Assembly: GCA_002436505.1 (NCBI GenBank)
Contig: DJML01000018.1
Location: 1 to 19,544, forward strand
Reading direction: 5' to 3'
DNA: 19,544 nucleotides
From: Bacteroidetes bacterium UBA6491
GTDB taxonomy: Bacteria; Bacteroidota; Bacteroidia; NS11-12g; UBA9320
Part shown: piece after piece, positions 1 to 8,246 of the stretch
Layout: each line of letters opens with the position of its first letter
Numbering within the stretch: the first letter of the stretch is position 1
Notes under the pieces: generated by a model
The model's input: the letters and a program-made list of their open reading frames with translations, nothing else
Database searches by the model: none
Told to the model about the DNA's origin: nothing
Made by a program: the position numbers and the translations under genes

Positions 1-222
1 GGGTTCAGGTTAGGCCTTGTCAATTTTTCTTCTTACGGAGTCTCTCAAACATTTCCAGGAGAAGAGTCAAATATTGAACGAGACAATAACAGATCGCGTT
101 ATTCACTGGGTATTACGCCAATAGGAATGAACATCATTGTATCGGATAACTTTGCTGTGCACATGGAAACAAATATTGGTGCTCCAGGGTTTTTCTTTGT
201 CGGCATGAATTACCGTTTCTAG
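1..222 (+). CDS. C-terminal end of an outer-membrane beta-barrel protein (5' truncated)
   Basis: The frame is open from base 1 to the TAG at 220-222, giving 73 residues of a protein whose start lies outside the window. It alternates polar and hydrophobic residues, is rich in Gly, Asn and aromatics, and ends in MNYRF. A final Phe after an amphipathic strand is the usual end of Bacteroidota outer-membrane barrels, recognised by the Bam machinery. The likely location is therefore the outer membrane. The fragment is too short to name a family. Moderate confidence that it is a real barrel terminus; no function is assigned. Confidence 0.6.
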   Translation, partial: GFRLGLVNFSSYGVSQTFPGEESNIERDNNRSRYSLGITPIGMNIIVSDNFAVHMETNIGAPGFFFVGMNYRF

Positions 223-262
223 CAAACTGTGCCTCGAACTATCAGGTAATCATTCGTTGCCT

Positions 263-270
263 TATCTTTG
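263..270 (+). promoter_or_regulatory. -7 promoter element (TATCTTTG) of the WG-repeat gene
   Basis: TATCTTTG matches the Bacteroidota -7 consensus TAnnTTTG exactly. It ends 5 nt before the ATG at 276, so transcription should begin at or next to the start codon. I see no convincing TTG at -33 (expected near 241-244), so the call rests on the -7 box and its position. Confidence 0.5.
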
Positions 271-275
271 GGAGG

Positions 276-899
276 ATGATCAGGCGGCTTTTATTTATTT
301 TACCCTTGTCGGCATTAATAATTGCCGTAACTGCCTCTGCTTGTTACAGCCAGAACTATAGCGTATTTCCAGTGGGCGACCGATATATTCTGCTCAGGGA
401 TACAGGCCATGTGACGGATACCCTTTACACTGAAATGTCTGACATTGTTGAAGGATATCTATGGGTCAACAAAGGCGACCTCTATGGTTTTATTGATACA
501 GGCGGGAACGAGATCACCGGTTTTATCTATGACGAGGTTTCGTCGTTCAGCAACGAAAGAGCCAGGGTAGGCCGCGACAGCATGTTTGGTTTTATTAATA
601 AGAAAGGTATTGAAGCGATCCCTGTAATATACGATGAAGCTACCCTCTTTAGAAACTCATTAGCCTCTGTACGCAAAGGCAATAAATGGTTCCTGATTGA
701 CACTTCCGGTACAATGATCTACGACCATGGTTTCGATCACCCGGCATCCTACCATTCAATCGGTTTTATAGGTGTTTCGGTGAATAATAGATGGGGAGTG
801 ATAAATTTCAGAGGAGAGCTGATCTACCCTTTTGAATTTGATCTGGTGTCTCCGGATGGCCGTGCCTGGAGAGACGGTAAAATGCTATTTCTTTACTAG
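276..899 (+). CDS. Secreted WG-repeat protein
   Basis: This 207-residue protein has a signal peptide (basic MIRR, hydrophobic core 5-20). Cleavage is probably after SQ at residue 26; Cys23 gives only a weak lipobox (ASAC). The mature part carries four WG-type repeats of about 35 residues, at roughly 68-87, 103-122, 137-156 and 172-191. Each has an aromatic-Gly-hydrophobic-Ile-Asp/Asn core followed by a Y/F-D-E-like end (LYGFIDTGG, MFGFINKKG, KWFLIDTSG, RWGVINFRG). WG repeats form extracytoplasmic beta structures thought to bind other molecules; no enzyme activity is known from them. The ATG at 276 directly follows GGGAGG, which is too close to act as a Shine-Dalgarno sequence. The gene stands alone between two differently started genes. 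Real gene with good confidence; function unknown. Confidence 0.8.
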   Translation: MIRRLLFILPLSALIIAVTASACYSQNYSVFPVGDRYILLRDTGHVTDTLYTEMSDIVEGYLWVNKGDLYGFIDTGGNEITGFIYDEVSSFSNERARVGRDSMFGFINKKGIEAIPVIYDEATLFRNSLASVRKGNKWFLIDTSGTMIYDHGFDHPASYHSIGFIGVSVNNRWGVINFRGELIYPFEFDLVSPDGRAWRDGKMLFLY

Positions 900-930
900 A
901 GCAATGTATTTCATTCGCAGATGCACTTGC

Positions 931-963
931 TTGTATGATTCAAAACTAAGATTCATACCTTTG
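931..963 (+). promoter_or_regulatory. Promoter of kynU (TTG-N22-TACCTTTG)
   Basis: A TTG at 931-933 and a perfect TAnnTTTG box (TACCTTTG) at 956-963 are 22 nt apart, within the range seen for Bacteroidota -33/-7 promoters. The -7 box ends 4 nt before the GTG start at 968, which puts the expected +1 on the start codon itself. Confidence 0.6.
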
Positions 964-967
964 CAAT

Positions 968-2227
968 GTGAATTTCAGATCCGACGAATCATTTGCATTA
1001 CAACTGGACAAAGAAGACCAGCTGAGCTCATACAGAGAAAGGTTTTACATTCCACAGCACAAAGGTGAAGACACGGTATATTTTACCGGAAACTCTTTAG
1101 GTCTGCAGCCAAGATCCGCTGCTTCTGCACTTGAGCAGGAATTACAGGACTGGCAGAACCTAGGTGTTGAAGGCCATTTCCATGGTAAGAACCCATGGTT
1201 CCATTATCATAAATTTCTTACACCTAAGGCAGCCAAGCTAGTGGGCTCAAAGGAATCTGAGGTCGTAATAATGAATAACCTGACGGTGAATCTTCACCTT
1301 ATGATGGTATCATTCTACAGGCCGACCAGTGATAGGTTTAAGATCATTATGGAGGGAGGAGCCTTTCCCTCCGATCAGTATGCAATGGAAACTCAGGTGA
1401 AATTCCATGGATTTGATCCGAAGCAGGCAATTGTAGAGGTCTTTCCTAGAAAGGATGAATATCATTTGCGGACGGAGGACATTTTAGAAACGATCAAAGA
1501 ACATGGTGATTCAGTTGCTCTCGTTATGTTCAGCGGTGTACAGTATTATACCGGCCAGATGTTCAATATCCATGAAATTACTAAAGCAGCCCATAGCATT
1601 GGTGCATTAGCTGGATTTGATCTTGCGCATGCAGCAGGGAACATTAAACTTGACCTGCACAATGACAACGTAGATTTTGCAGTATGGTGCTCGTATAAAT
1701 ACCTCAACTCAGGACCCGGTGGAGTCTCAGGTGTATTTGTGCATGAGCGTCACGGTAATAATCCGGACTTGCCAAGATTTGCAGGATGGTGGGGACATGA
1801 CGAAAATACCCGTTTCCTGATGAAAAAAGGATTTATCCCAGAAAAAGGAGCAGCAGGATGGCAGATCAGCAATGCCCCGGTTTTAACAATGGCTGTTCAC
1901 AATGCCTCATTAAGTATATTTGATGAGGTCGGGATGGACAAGATCGTTGAAAAAGGCAGGTTGCTGAATCAGTTTGTTGAATTTCATATCCGCGATGCAG
2001 CAGTCCGTAACCGTAAATTGAAATTTGAGATCATCACACCTGAAGAAAGAGGTTGCCAGTTGTCAATTCTTGCCGGCAGAAATGGGAAGGATCTTTTTGA
2101 TTACCTGATGGCAAATGGGGTCATCGTTGACTGGAGGGAGCCAAACGTGATCCGGCTGGCACCGGTACCATTGTACAACTCATTCATGGATGTTTACAGG
2201 TTTGGTCAACTTCTCAGGGAGTACTGA
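968..2227 (+). CDS. kynU: Kynureninase
   Basis: PLP-dependent fold-type I enzyme that hydrolyses L-kynurenine to anthranilate and alanine, or 3-hydroxykynurenine to 3-hydroxyanthranilate, in cytosolic tryptophan catabolism or NAD synthesis. The 419-residue length is normal. Visible family features are the N-terminal GNSLGLQP (41-48), the cofactor-binding Asp218 in FDLAHAAGN, the Schiff-base Lys244 in SYKYLNSGPGG, and WWGHD at 274-278. The start is GTG: the only ATG nearby (966) is out of frame and hits a stop at once, and an in-frame TAA lies at 947. No other kynurenine-pathway gene is in the window, so it looks monocistronic. Its 3' end overlaps the convergent mfd by 14 bp. High confidence in the family. 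Confidence 0.96.
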   Translation: MNFRSDESFALQLDKEDQLSSYRERFYIPQHKGEDTVYFTGNSLGLQPRSAASALEQELQDWQNLGVEGHFHGKNPWFHYHKFLTPKAAKLVGSKESEVVIMNNLTVNLHLMMVSFYRPTSDRFKIIMEGGAFPSDQYAMETQVKFHGFDPKQAIVEVFPRKDEYHLRTEDILETIKEHGDSVALVMFSGVQYYTGQMFNIHEITKAAHSIGALAGFDLAHAAGNIKLDLHNDNVDFAVWCSYKYLNSGPGGVSGVFVHERHGNNPDLPRFAGWWGHDENTRFLMKKGFIPEKGAAGWQISNAPVLTMAVHNASLSIFDEVGMDKIVEKGRLLNQFVEFHIRDAAVRNRKLKFEIITPEERGCQLSILAGRNGKDLFDYLMANGVIVDWREPNVIRLAPVPLYNSFMDVYRFGQLLREY

Positions 2228-5200
2228 GTTTTATTGGTTCAAGTTTTACCAACCTGTCAATTACAGCAAGAACAGAACTTTTCTCAACCGCCGTACGCAG
2301 GATCAGTTTGGGTCCTTTCTGTTCGAGCCTGAATCTTGGATCAGTCTGGATATATCTAAGAATGTGTTTAAAACCATAGGACTGATAGTATTTCTCGTCA
2401 TTTTCGGGAGGGAAATAACATGACACGTTCTTTCCTTTGATCCTGATCTTTTCGAATCCGATCTTCATTCCCAGCCACTTGAGCCTGACAGAATCCAATA
2501 AACCTGTTACCTGTGACGGGAGAGGACCGAACCGGTCTTCAAGAGCTGTCTTATAGTCTTCAAGTTTGGCTTCGTCGCTGATCCTTGAAAGCTCATTGTA
2601 CAAATTTAATCGTTCTGCTATGTTTCTGACATAATGATCAGGTATCGCCAGGTCATGATCAGATTCAACACTGCATTCCCTGATTTCATCCTGGTGCGGC
2701 TCATCTTTAAAGAGATCTGAGAATTCATCTTCTTTAAGTTCCTTAATGGCCTCATCAAGTATTTTATGGTACATGTCAAAACCGATCTCGCTTATGAAGC
2801 CGCTTTGCTCGCCTCCTAACAAATTTCCTGCTCCGCGGATATCGAGATCACGCAGGGCCACATTGAAACCGCTGCCAAGGTCAGAGAATTCTTCAATCGC
2901 CTGCAGTCGTCTTCGGGCGTCATCTGTTAATGAATGGATGGCCGGACAAAAAAGTATACAATATGCTTTCTTATTGCTTCTCCCTACTCGGCCCCTCATC
3001 TGGTGGAGATCACTGAGGCCGAAAAAATGGGCGTTATTGATGATAATAGTGTTCGCATTCGGGATGTCTAACCCGGATTCAATGATCGTTGTAGCGACGA
3101 GCACATCATAATCACCTTCTACAAACTGCACCATCACATTCTCAAGTTCATCCCCATGCATTTGCCCATGGCCTACAGTTACGCGAGCATCAGGGCATAA
3201 TCCACGGATAAGAGAAGCCACCTCTTCTATATCCCTTACCCGGTTATGAACCACAAATACCTGCCCGCCTCTTTCCATTTCGCGGTCAATGGCATCGCGT
3301 AAAATATCCTTGTTGAAAGTATGTAGTTCCGTTTTTATCGGCTGCCTGTTCAACGGGGGTGTGTTTATTACCGAGAGATCTCGTGCACCCATTAGAGAGA
3401 AATGCAGTGTTCTGGGTATTGGCGTTGCCGTTAAAGTTAATGTGTCAACACTTACCCTTAACTGTTTCAGTTTTTCCTTCGCTGCTACACCAAATTTTTG
3501 TTCTTCATCAATGATCAGGAGCCCAAGGTTGCTGAAATTGATGTTTTTATTAAGCAGACGATGAGTGCCGATAATAATATCGACCTTTCCTTCTTCAAGA
3601 TTTTTTAAGGTCTCGGTCTGTTGTTTCTTGGTCCGAAATCTATTTATATAGTCAACTGTACACGGAAGTCCTTCCAACCGATCTTTAAAGGTGTGGTAAT
3701 GCTGTTGGGCCAGAATGGTAGTCGGGACCAGAACAGCTACTTGTTTGCTGTCAGTTACTGCCTTGAACGCTGCCCGGATAGCTACCTCAGTCTTCCCAAA
3801 ACCTACGTCTCCGCAGATTAGTCGATCCATGGGATGGGGCGATTCCATATCCCTTTTGAGATCTTCAGTAGCTTTGGCCTGATCAGGAGTGTCCTCATAT
3901 AGAAAGCTCGCTTCAAGTTCTACCTGAAGGTATGAATCAGGGCTGAAAGCAAATCCATCTTCTGCCTTCCTTTTAGCATATAACTTTATCAGGTCACGGG
4001 CAATGTCCTTAACCTTCTTTTTGGTTTTACGCTTTAGATTAGACCATGCATCGGACCCAAGTTTATTCAGTTTTGGCTGGTGTCCTTCTTTCCCGGTGTA
4101 TTTTGAGATCTTATGCAGAGAACCGATGTTCACATAAAGCAAGTCATCGTTTTTATAACTTAGGCGAACCGCTTCCTGTATCCTGCCTGCCATTTCCACC
4201 TTCTGCAATCCCTGGAACACACCAACACCATGGTCAATGTGAACTACAAAATCACCAGGTTTCAGGTCACGCAGTTCCTTTATGGTTAATGCCGTGTTTT
4301 TTGAATAGAACGTTTTTCCCTTGTACTGGAAATGCCTGTCGAATATCTGATGTTCGGTATAGCAGGCCAGCTTGTTCTCTTTGTCAAGAAAACCTTCAGA
4401 CAGGGGTTGAAAAACAGGTTTGATGTTGAAACCTGCATTTAGGTCCTCAAAAATTGTGTCGAGCCTTTCAATCTGTTTATTGCTGTCAGAGAAAATAAGA
4501 CTGGTTATTCCAGAAGATTCATTTTCTTTTAAATGCCTTATGAGCATTTCAAAATTTTTCCCGAAAGAAGGTTGTGGGGTCAGATGGAATTCAATTTCAG
4601 TGCCTCCCCTGAAAAATGTTCTTCCAAAATTAATGACATCATGATCCCTGATGGCTTTTCTGTATTCTTCAATGCTCAGGAAGTCTTCTTCACCGGGTTC
4701 AGCCCGCTCATATTGCATCGCAAGTGCATCAATTCCTGTGCTTAGTTCATTCCCTATTATAAGCCAGTCTTTTTTCAGGTATTTGAAAATGGACTGTTTT
4801 TCCCCTGCAATTTCATTGTTTTGAATATTCGGGACGATAGTGGTAAATCTTACCTCACTAACGGACAACTGACCGATCGGATCAAAGGTCCGGATAGACT
4901 CGATCTCCCTGCCATTAAGTTCAAACCTGAAGGGGAGGTCATGTGCATAAGAAAAGACATCAATTATTCCTCCACGGATCGCGAATTGCCCTGGCTCATA
5001 CACAAAATCCTCCCGTTGGAAATGGAATTCCTGCATAAACTCCAGCAGAAAATCAATATCGAGTATGTCACCGATATTGATCTCGAATTGATTTGACCGT
5101 ACCCGGTCCTGAGCGATGACCTTTTCTAACAGGGCATCGTGGGATGTGACAAGAATATGACCGGTGTCTCCTTTTGAAAGTTTCAACAACACCTCTGCCC

Positions 5201-5516
5201 GGGCCTGTACAGAGGTGTTTTCCACATGATCCGTATCCAGCACGTTCCGAAAGGATGCCGGCAGAATATCGACTCTGTATTCACCCAGGAAGGACTCAAG
5301 ATCGTTTTGAAAATACTTAACTTCATCAAGGTCACGCATGATTATCAGCAGGTTGTGTCCGGTTTGCTGATGAATAACCGAGGCAATGACTGACCTGAAG
5401 CTGCCAATGGTGCCTTTTACGTCAGCACGTACCTTCTCCCCGGAACGAACAGTATCAAGTAGCTGTCGAATCTCTGAAGTTTCCGAATAGAAAGAAAGAA
5501 TCTCTTTGGTATTCAA
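2214..5516 (-). CDS. mfd: Transcription-repair coupling factor Mfd
   Basis: ATP-driven translocase that removes RNA polymerase stalled at DNA lesions and recruits UvrA. Numbered from the longest possible start (GTG at 5543, 1109 aa), the parts are: UvrB-like N-terminal module (about 50-330); RNA-polymerase-interacting domain (428-482, with HIDHGVGVF); helicase lobe 1 with Walker A GDVGFGKTE (578-586), DEEQ (679-682) and TATPIPRT (705-712); lobe 2 with QMRGRVGRS (848-856); and a C-terminal autoinhibitory domain. I chose TTG at 5516 (1100 aa) over GTG at 5543 because a perfect -7 box (TATCTTTG, minus strand) lies between them and a transcript from it could not include 5543. Start choice is moderate confidence; gene identity is very high. 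It is divergent from the exonuclease gene. Confidence 0.96.
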   Translation of the reverse strand: MNTKEILSFYSETSEIRQLLDTVRSGEKVRADVKGTIGSFRSVIASVIHQQTGHNLLIIMRDLDEVKYFQNDLESFLGEYRVDILPASFRNVLDTDHVENTSVQARAEVLLKLSKGDTGHILVTSHDALLEKVIAQDRVRSNQFEINIGDILDIDFLLEFMQEFHFQREDFVYEPGQFAIRGGIIDVFSYAHDLPFRFELNGREIESIRTFDPIGQLSVSEVRFTTIVPNIQNNEIAGEKQSIFKYLKKDWLIIGNELSTGIDALAMQYERAEPGEEDFLSIEEYRKAIRDHDVINFGRTFFRGGTEIEFHLTPQPSFGKNFEMLIRHLKENESSGITSLIFSDSNKQIERLDTIFEDLNAGFNIKPVFQPLSEGFLDKENKLACYTEHQIFDRHFQYKGKTFYSKNTALTIKELRDLKPGDFVVHIDHGVGVFQGLQKVEMAGRIQEAVRLSYKNDDLLYVNIGSLHKISKYTGKEGHQPKLNKLGSDAWSNLKRKTKKKVKDIARDLIKLYAKRKAEDGFAFSPDSYLQVELEASFLYEDTPDQAKATEDLKRDMESPHPMDRLICGDVGFGKTEVAIRAAFKAVTDSKQVAVLVPTTILAQQHYHTFKDRLEGLPCTVDYINRFRTKKQQTETLKNLEEGKVDIIIGTHRLLNKNINFSNLGLLIIDEEQKFGVAAKEKLKQLRVSVDTLTLTATPIPRTLHFSLMGARDLSVINTPPLNRQPIKTELHTFNKDILRDAIDREMERGGQVFVVHNRVRDIEEVASLIRGLCPDARVTVGHGQMHGDELENVMVQFVEGDYDVLVATTIIESGLDIPNANTIIINNAHFFGLSDLHQMRGRVGRSNKKAYCILFCPAIHSLTDDARRRLQAIEEFSDLGSGFNVALRDLDIRGAGNLLGGEQSGFISEIGFDMYHKILDEAIKELKEDEFSDLFKDEPHQDEIRECSVESDHDLAIPDHYVRNIAERLNLYNELSRISDEAKLEDYKTALEDRFGPLPSQVTGLLDSVRLKWLGMKIGFEKIRIKGKNVSCYFPPENDEKYYQSYGFKHILRYIQTDPRFRLEQKGPKLILRTAVEKSSVLAVIDRLVKLEPIKLSTP

Positions 5517-5524
5517 AAGGTTTG

Positions 5525-5532
5525 CAAAGATA
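5525..5532 (-). promoter_or_regulatory. -7 promoter element (TATCTTTG) of mfd
   Basis: On the minus strand this reads TATCTTTG, a perfect TAnnTTTG. It lies 8 nt upstream of the TTG at 5516 and inside the longest mfd reading frame. I could not find a well-placed TTG -33 element for it. Confidence 0.45.
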
Positions 5533-5556
5533 CGCCGGAACACCTTTTATCCGTGC

Positions 5557-5586
5557 TTGATTACAAAATGGATATCTGTATTTTTG
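5557..5586 (+). promoter_or_regulatory. Promoter of the exonuclease/GIY-YIG gene (TTG-N19-TATTTTTG)
   Basis: TTG at 5557-5559, a 19-nt spacer and TATTTTTG at 5579-5586 match the Bacteroidota -33/-7 consensus in both boxes and in spacing. The -7 box ends 4 nt before the GTG at 5591, so the transcript is expected to be leaderless. This is the best promoter in the window. Confidence 0.7.
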
Positions 5587-5590
5587 TTAG

Positions 5591-6976
5591 GTGCGATTTG
5601 CCATTACAGATATTGAAACCTCCGGAAGGTCAAACAAGATAACTGAAATAGCCATCTTTATCTACGATGCAGAGGAAAAAAAAGTAGTGAACAAATTCGT
5701 TAGTCTTGTTAATCCTGAAGAAAGAATAAATCCGTACGTGTCAGCACTTACTGGCATTACGGATGATATGGTGGCAGATGCACCCCGCTTTTTTGAGATC
5801 GCAAAAGAGGTGTTCGAGATCACCCAGGATTGCGTGTTTGTAGCGCATAGTGTTGGTTTTGATTACAATGTTATTCGAAGTGAATTCCGTGAACTTGGTG
5901 GCGAGTTCAACAGGAACAAACTTTGTACGATACGATTGAGCAGAAAGATCATTCCGGGATACAAGTCATACAGCCTTGGCAAATTGTGCAAGGAACTGGG
6001 TTTTGGAATTGATGGAAGACACCGTGCGTGGGGCGACGCAGAAGCGACAGTAAGGCTATTCGAATATCTAATCAATCTGGACAGTGATAACCATATTGGA
6101 TATTCTTTGAATAGAAGGAACCGGGAGGCAACTATTCCTCCGCATTTGAGCAAGGACCTATTTGATCGTTTGCCTGAAACACCCGGGGTCTACTACTTCC
6201 ATGATCAGAAAGGCAAGGTTCTGTATGTCGGTAAAGCACGCAACATTAAAAACAGGATAAACAGTCATTTCTTAGACCACACATCAAAGAAATTAAGGCT
6301 GAAGGACCACGTCCACGATATCACCTTTCAGGAAACCGGCAGCGAATTACTCGCCTTGTTGATTGAATCACATGAGATCAAGCAGTATTTCCCTGAATTC
6401 AACAAAGCACAGAAGTACAGCAGCAATGGTTTTACCATTTGCCGTTACGAAGGGAATGATGGGTTAATACGCCTGACAGTAGCTAAAAGACAAAGACTCG
6501 TAAGGGAAAATCTGGCAAATTTTTCAAACATGATCAAAGCCAGGACCTTTCTTGAAAAACTGTGCAACGATTTTGAGCTGTGTCCTAAACTTTGTGGTCT
6601 ACAGTTAACCGATGGTTACTGTTTCAGTTATCAGACAGGAAACTGCAAAGGTGCCTGTGCCGGGATGGAAGGTATGAAGGAATACAATAGCAGGGTTCTG
6701 AAAGCAATTGATAGTTTTGCTCTGGAAACAGGCACGTATGCCATCCGGCAAAATGGAAGGAGTCGGTCTGAAACTGGTTTGATCCTTATCAGGAACGGAG
6801 AATATAAAGGATATGCATTTATCGATAACGACGCACAGTTAGCAACCCTTGATGACCTGGAAGACATCCTCAACTTTCAGAAACATAACAGCGACATTCA
6901 AAATATCCTGGTATCGGCGCTGAAAAAGTTGCCGCAAGAACGGATACTTAGATTCGATTCTATTACTGTGGAATAA
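5591..6976 (+). CDS. DEDDh 3'-5' exonuclease fused to UvrC-like GIY-YIG nuclease domain
   Basis: This 461-residue protein has two nuclease modules. Residues 1-165 form a DnaQ/epsilon-type exonuclease: ExoI DIETSG (Asp7, Glu9), ExoII around VAHSVGFDYN (Asp91), and the DEDDh signature HRAWGDAEAT (His144, Asp149). Residues 195-270 are a GIY-YIG domain as at the UvrC/Cho N-terminus: PGVYYF, LYVGKARNIKNRI, and the metal-binding Glu259 in LLIESHE. A Cys cluster follows (331, 335, 344, 352, 356), like the Cys motif after the nuclease domain in UvrC-type proteins. The UvrC C-terminal nuclease and helix-hairpin-helix parts are absent. It probably cuts or trims damaged DNA, perhaps as a Cho-like accessory incision enzyme; an exact role is not known. 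GTG start fits the adjacent promoter. Divergent from mfd, which supports a repair role. Confidence 0.9.
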   Translation: MRFAITDIETSGRSNKITEIAIFIYDAEEKKVVNKFVSLVNPEERINPYVSALTGITDDMVADAPRFFEIAKEVFEITQDCVFVAHSVGFDYNVIRSEFRELGGEFNRNKLCTIRLSRKIIPGYKSYSLGKLCKELGFGIDGRHRAWGDAEATVRLFEYLINLDSDNHIGYSLNRRNREATIPPHLSKDLFDRLPETPGVYYFHDQKGKVLYVGKARNIKNRINSHFLDHTSKKLRLKDHVHDITFQETGSELLALLIESHEIKQYFPEFNKAQKYSSNGFTICRYEGNDGLIRLTVAKRQRLVRENLANFSNMIKARTFLEKLCNDFELCPKLCGLQLTDGYCFSYQTGNCKGACAGMEGMKEYNSRVLKAIDSFALETGTYAIRQNGRSRSETGLILIRNGEYKGYAFIDNDAQLATLDDLEDILNFQKHNSDIQNILVSALKKLPQERILRFDSITVE

Positions 6977-7019
6977 TATCCGATTTGCCGTTGTCTAAAC
7001 TATAAACGATCCAAAGAAA

Positions 7020-7571
7020 GTGCATGATGATCTGTCGACCATAGAGAAAGTGCTAGCCGGTGACACCGACGCTTTTGCAGAGATCGTGAAACGTTATGAG
7101 GGAATGGTGGCAACAATAGTGCGAAATATGATAGATCGAGAGGACGTGGCAACAGATGTCGGTCAGGAAGTATTTATTCGCCTTTTTCGTTCCCTTCACA
7201 AATTCAAAGGTGAATCGAAGCTTTCGACTTACATTGGCAGGATAGCAATAAACCTTAGTCTGAATGAGCTTAAGCGTCAAAAGGTCAGAAAATTAGAAGT
7301 TCTGGATCCGGGTGCACCGATCAGGGACATTGGTTCGGACGAAAAGACAAGAAACATGGAGAACAATGATATGATATCACAGGCCTTGAGCAAGGTTATC
7401 CCAAAGTATAGGTCAGTGATCGTGTTGCGGATGATAGAAGGCTATTCTACCAAAGAAACGGGGAATATACTTGGAATTCCGGACGGAACCGTCTTATCCA
7501 GGCTGGCAAGGGCCCAGCAAAAGTTAAAGGCAGAACTGCAAAAGTTGGGGTACATTCATGGGGAGTTATAA
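7020..7571 (+). CDS. ECF-type RNA polymerase sigma factor
   Basis: A 183-residue sigma-70 family protein with only regions 2 and 4, as in group 4 (ECF) factors. Region 2 covers about 17-88 (DAFAEIVKRYE, then DVGQEVFIRLF where DVAQEVF is more usual, then STYIGRIAIN). Region 4 covers about 119-172 with a helix-turn-helix at 144-163 (TKETGNILGIPDGTVLSRLA). It directs RNA polymerase to a dedicated promoter set. The start is GTG; nearby ATGs at 7024 and 7027 are out of frame. It lies 43 nt after the exonuclease gene, without a clear TAnnTTTG box of its own, and 11 nt before the small membrane-protein gene, so it heads a four-gene cluster. The promoters it recognises cannot be read from the window. 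Confidence 0.93.
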   Translation: MHDDLSTIEKVLAGDTDAFAEIVKRYEGMVATIVRNMIDREDVATDVGQEVFIRLFRSLHKFKGESKLSTYIGRIAINLSLNELKRQKVRKLEVLDPGAPIRDIGSDEKTRNMENNDMISQALSKVIPKYRSVIVLRMIEGYSTKETGNILGIPDGTVLSRLARAQQKLKAELQKLGYIHGEL

Positions 7572-7582
7572 AATTAGACATC

Positions 7583-7849
7583 ATGAAGAATGAATTAAAA
7601 CTGAGGCGGTATAAATACCATGACGGATTTGTTGAGGATGTCATGGCACGAATAAGAAAAGAAAGAAGAATAAGTGCGGGAGATCTGATCCAAAGATGGC
7701 AACCTGTGATCGCATGGGGGGCAGCCGCTTGCCTGGTGATGGTTATCTGTGCTTTACTGCTCGCTGAAGGCAATCTTTCTTCTGACGCTGTAATAGGCCT
7801 GTCAGATTTCAGTGAAATTGAATTATCGGACCTTTTAGCAGGTAATTGA
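7583..7849 (+). CDS. Small single-TM protein, candidate anti-sigma factor
   Basis: This 88-residue protein has a basic N-terminal part (1-40; FVEDVMARIRKERR), one membrane segment (about 41-61) and a short acidic C-terminal tail (SDFSEIELSDLLAGN). It has no HxxxCxxC zinc motif, so it is not a ZAS-type anti-sigma factor. Its place directly after an ECF sigma gene, the cytoplasmic N-terminal segment and its size suggest an anti-sigma factor of the small CnrY kind. This is inference from context and architecture; the sequence itself carries no diagnostic motif. It could instead be a membrane adaptor. It begins 11 nt after the sigma stop and ends 1 nt before the next gene, so co-translation is likely. 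Confidence 0.7.
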   Translation: MKNELKLRRYKYHDGFVEDVMARIRKERRISAGDLIQRWQPVIAWGAAACLVMVICALLLAEGNLSSDAVIGLSDFSEIELSDLLAGN

Positions 7850-7850
7850 C

Positions 7851-8246
7851 ATGAAAACAAAGACCATATTTTTATTGATACTGGTGTTCATCTCAGGCGG
7901 TTTGATCGGTTCTTTTTTAACAGGACGATCATTTAAAAAACGGGTTCACCAGTTAAAAGAACAAAGAAAACCTGAAGTATTCAGAGAGCATTTACACGAT
8001 GTTCTTGGTACAAATGAAAAACAAAGGCATTCAATTGATTCTGTAATGAACATCTATCTCCCCAGAATAAAAGAAGCCAGAATGGAAAATCATGAAACGA
8101 TGGGAGCGATGCACGACAGTATGTTGTCAGAGGTGCGCTTGTTCCTTGACAAAGAGCAAGAGGATAAACTCGTACGTTTTGAAAAACGGTTTTACAGAAA
8201 GCATCACCAAAGGCACAATGGAAAATTAAAAGATCATCGAAAATGA
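7851..8246 (+). CDS. Membrane-anchored periplasmic CpxP/CnrX-like protein
   Basis: A 131-residue protein with an N-terminal membrane anchor (about 5-24) and an all-helical, highly charged periplasmic part. FREHLHDVLGTNEKQ (44-58) followed by LPRIKEARMENHETM and an EVRLFLDKEQEDKL segment (94-107) fits the four-helix hairpin plan of the Spy/CpxP/ZraP/CnrX group, where the last segment is an LTxxQ-like repeat. The C-terminus is rich in His and Lys (RKHHQRHNG). The anchor is not followed by a normal cleavage site, so I expect it stays in the inner membrane facing the periplasm. His47 and His49 resemble the metal-binding HxxxH region of CnrX but the other CnrX ligands are not evident. Likely a sensor or inhibitor for the sigma system. 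Its stop overlaps the next start (ATGA). Confidence 0.75.
   Translation: MKTKTIFLLILVFISGGLIGSFLTGRSFKKRVHQLKEQRKPEVFREHLHDVLGTNEKQRHSIDSVMNIYLPRIKEARMENHETMGAMHDSMLSEVRLFLDKEQEDKLVRFEKRFYRKHHQRHNGKLKDHRK

Noticed and set aside
276..899. Possible lipoprotein status of the WG-repeat protein through Cys23
   Set aside because: ASAC lacks the Leu expected at -3 of a lipobox, and a normal cleavage site after SQ26 is available; left as an alternative only.
832..1068. Plus-strand 78-residue open frame between the WG gene and kynU
   Set aside because: Overlaps both genes in another frame, is Cys/Arg-rich with no family likeness, and contains the kynU promoter; chance frame.
4046..4423. 125-residue open frame antisense to mfd
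   Set aside because: Lies wholly within the conserved Mfd coding sequence and shows no motif; a shadow of the minus-strand codons. The same holds for the other antisense frames in mfd, recQ and kdsD.
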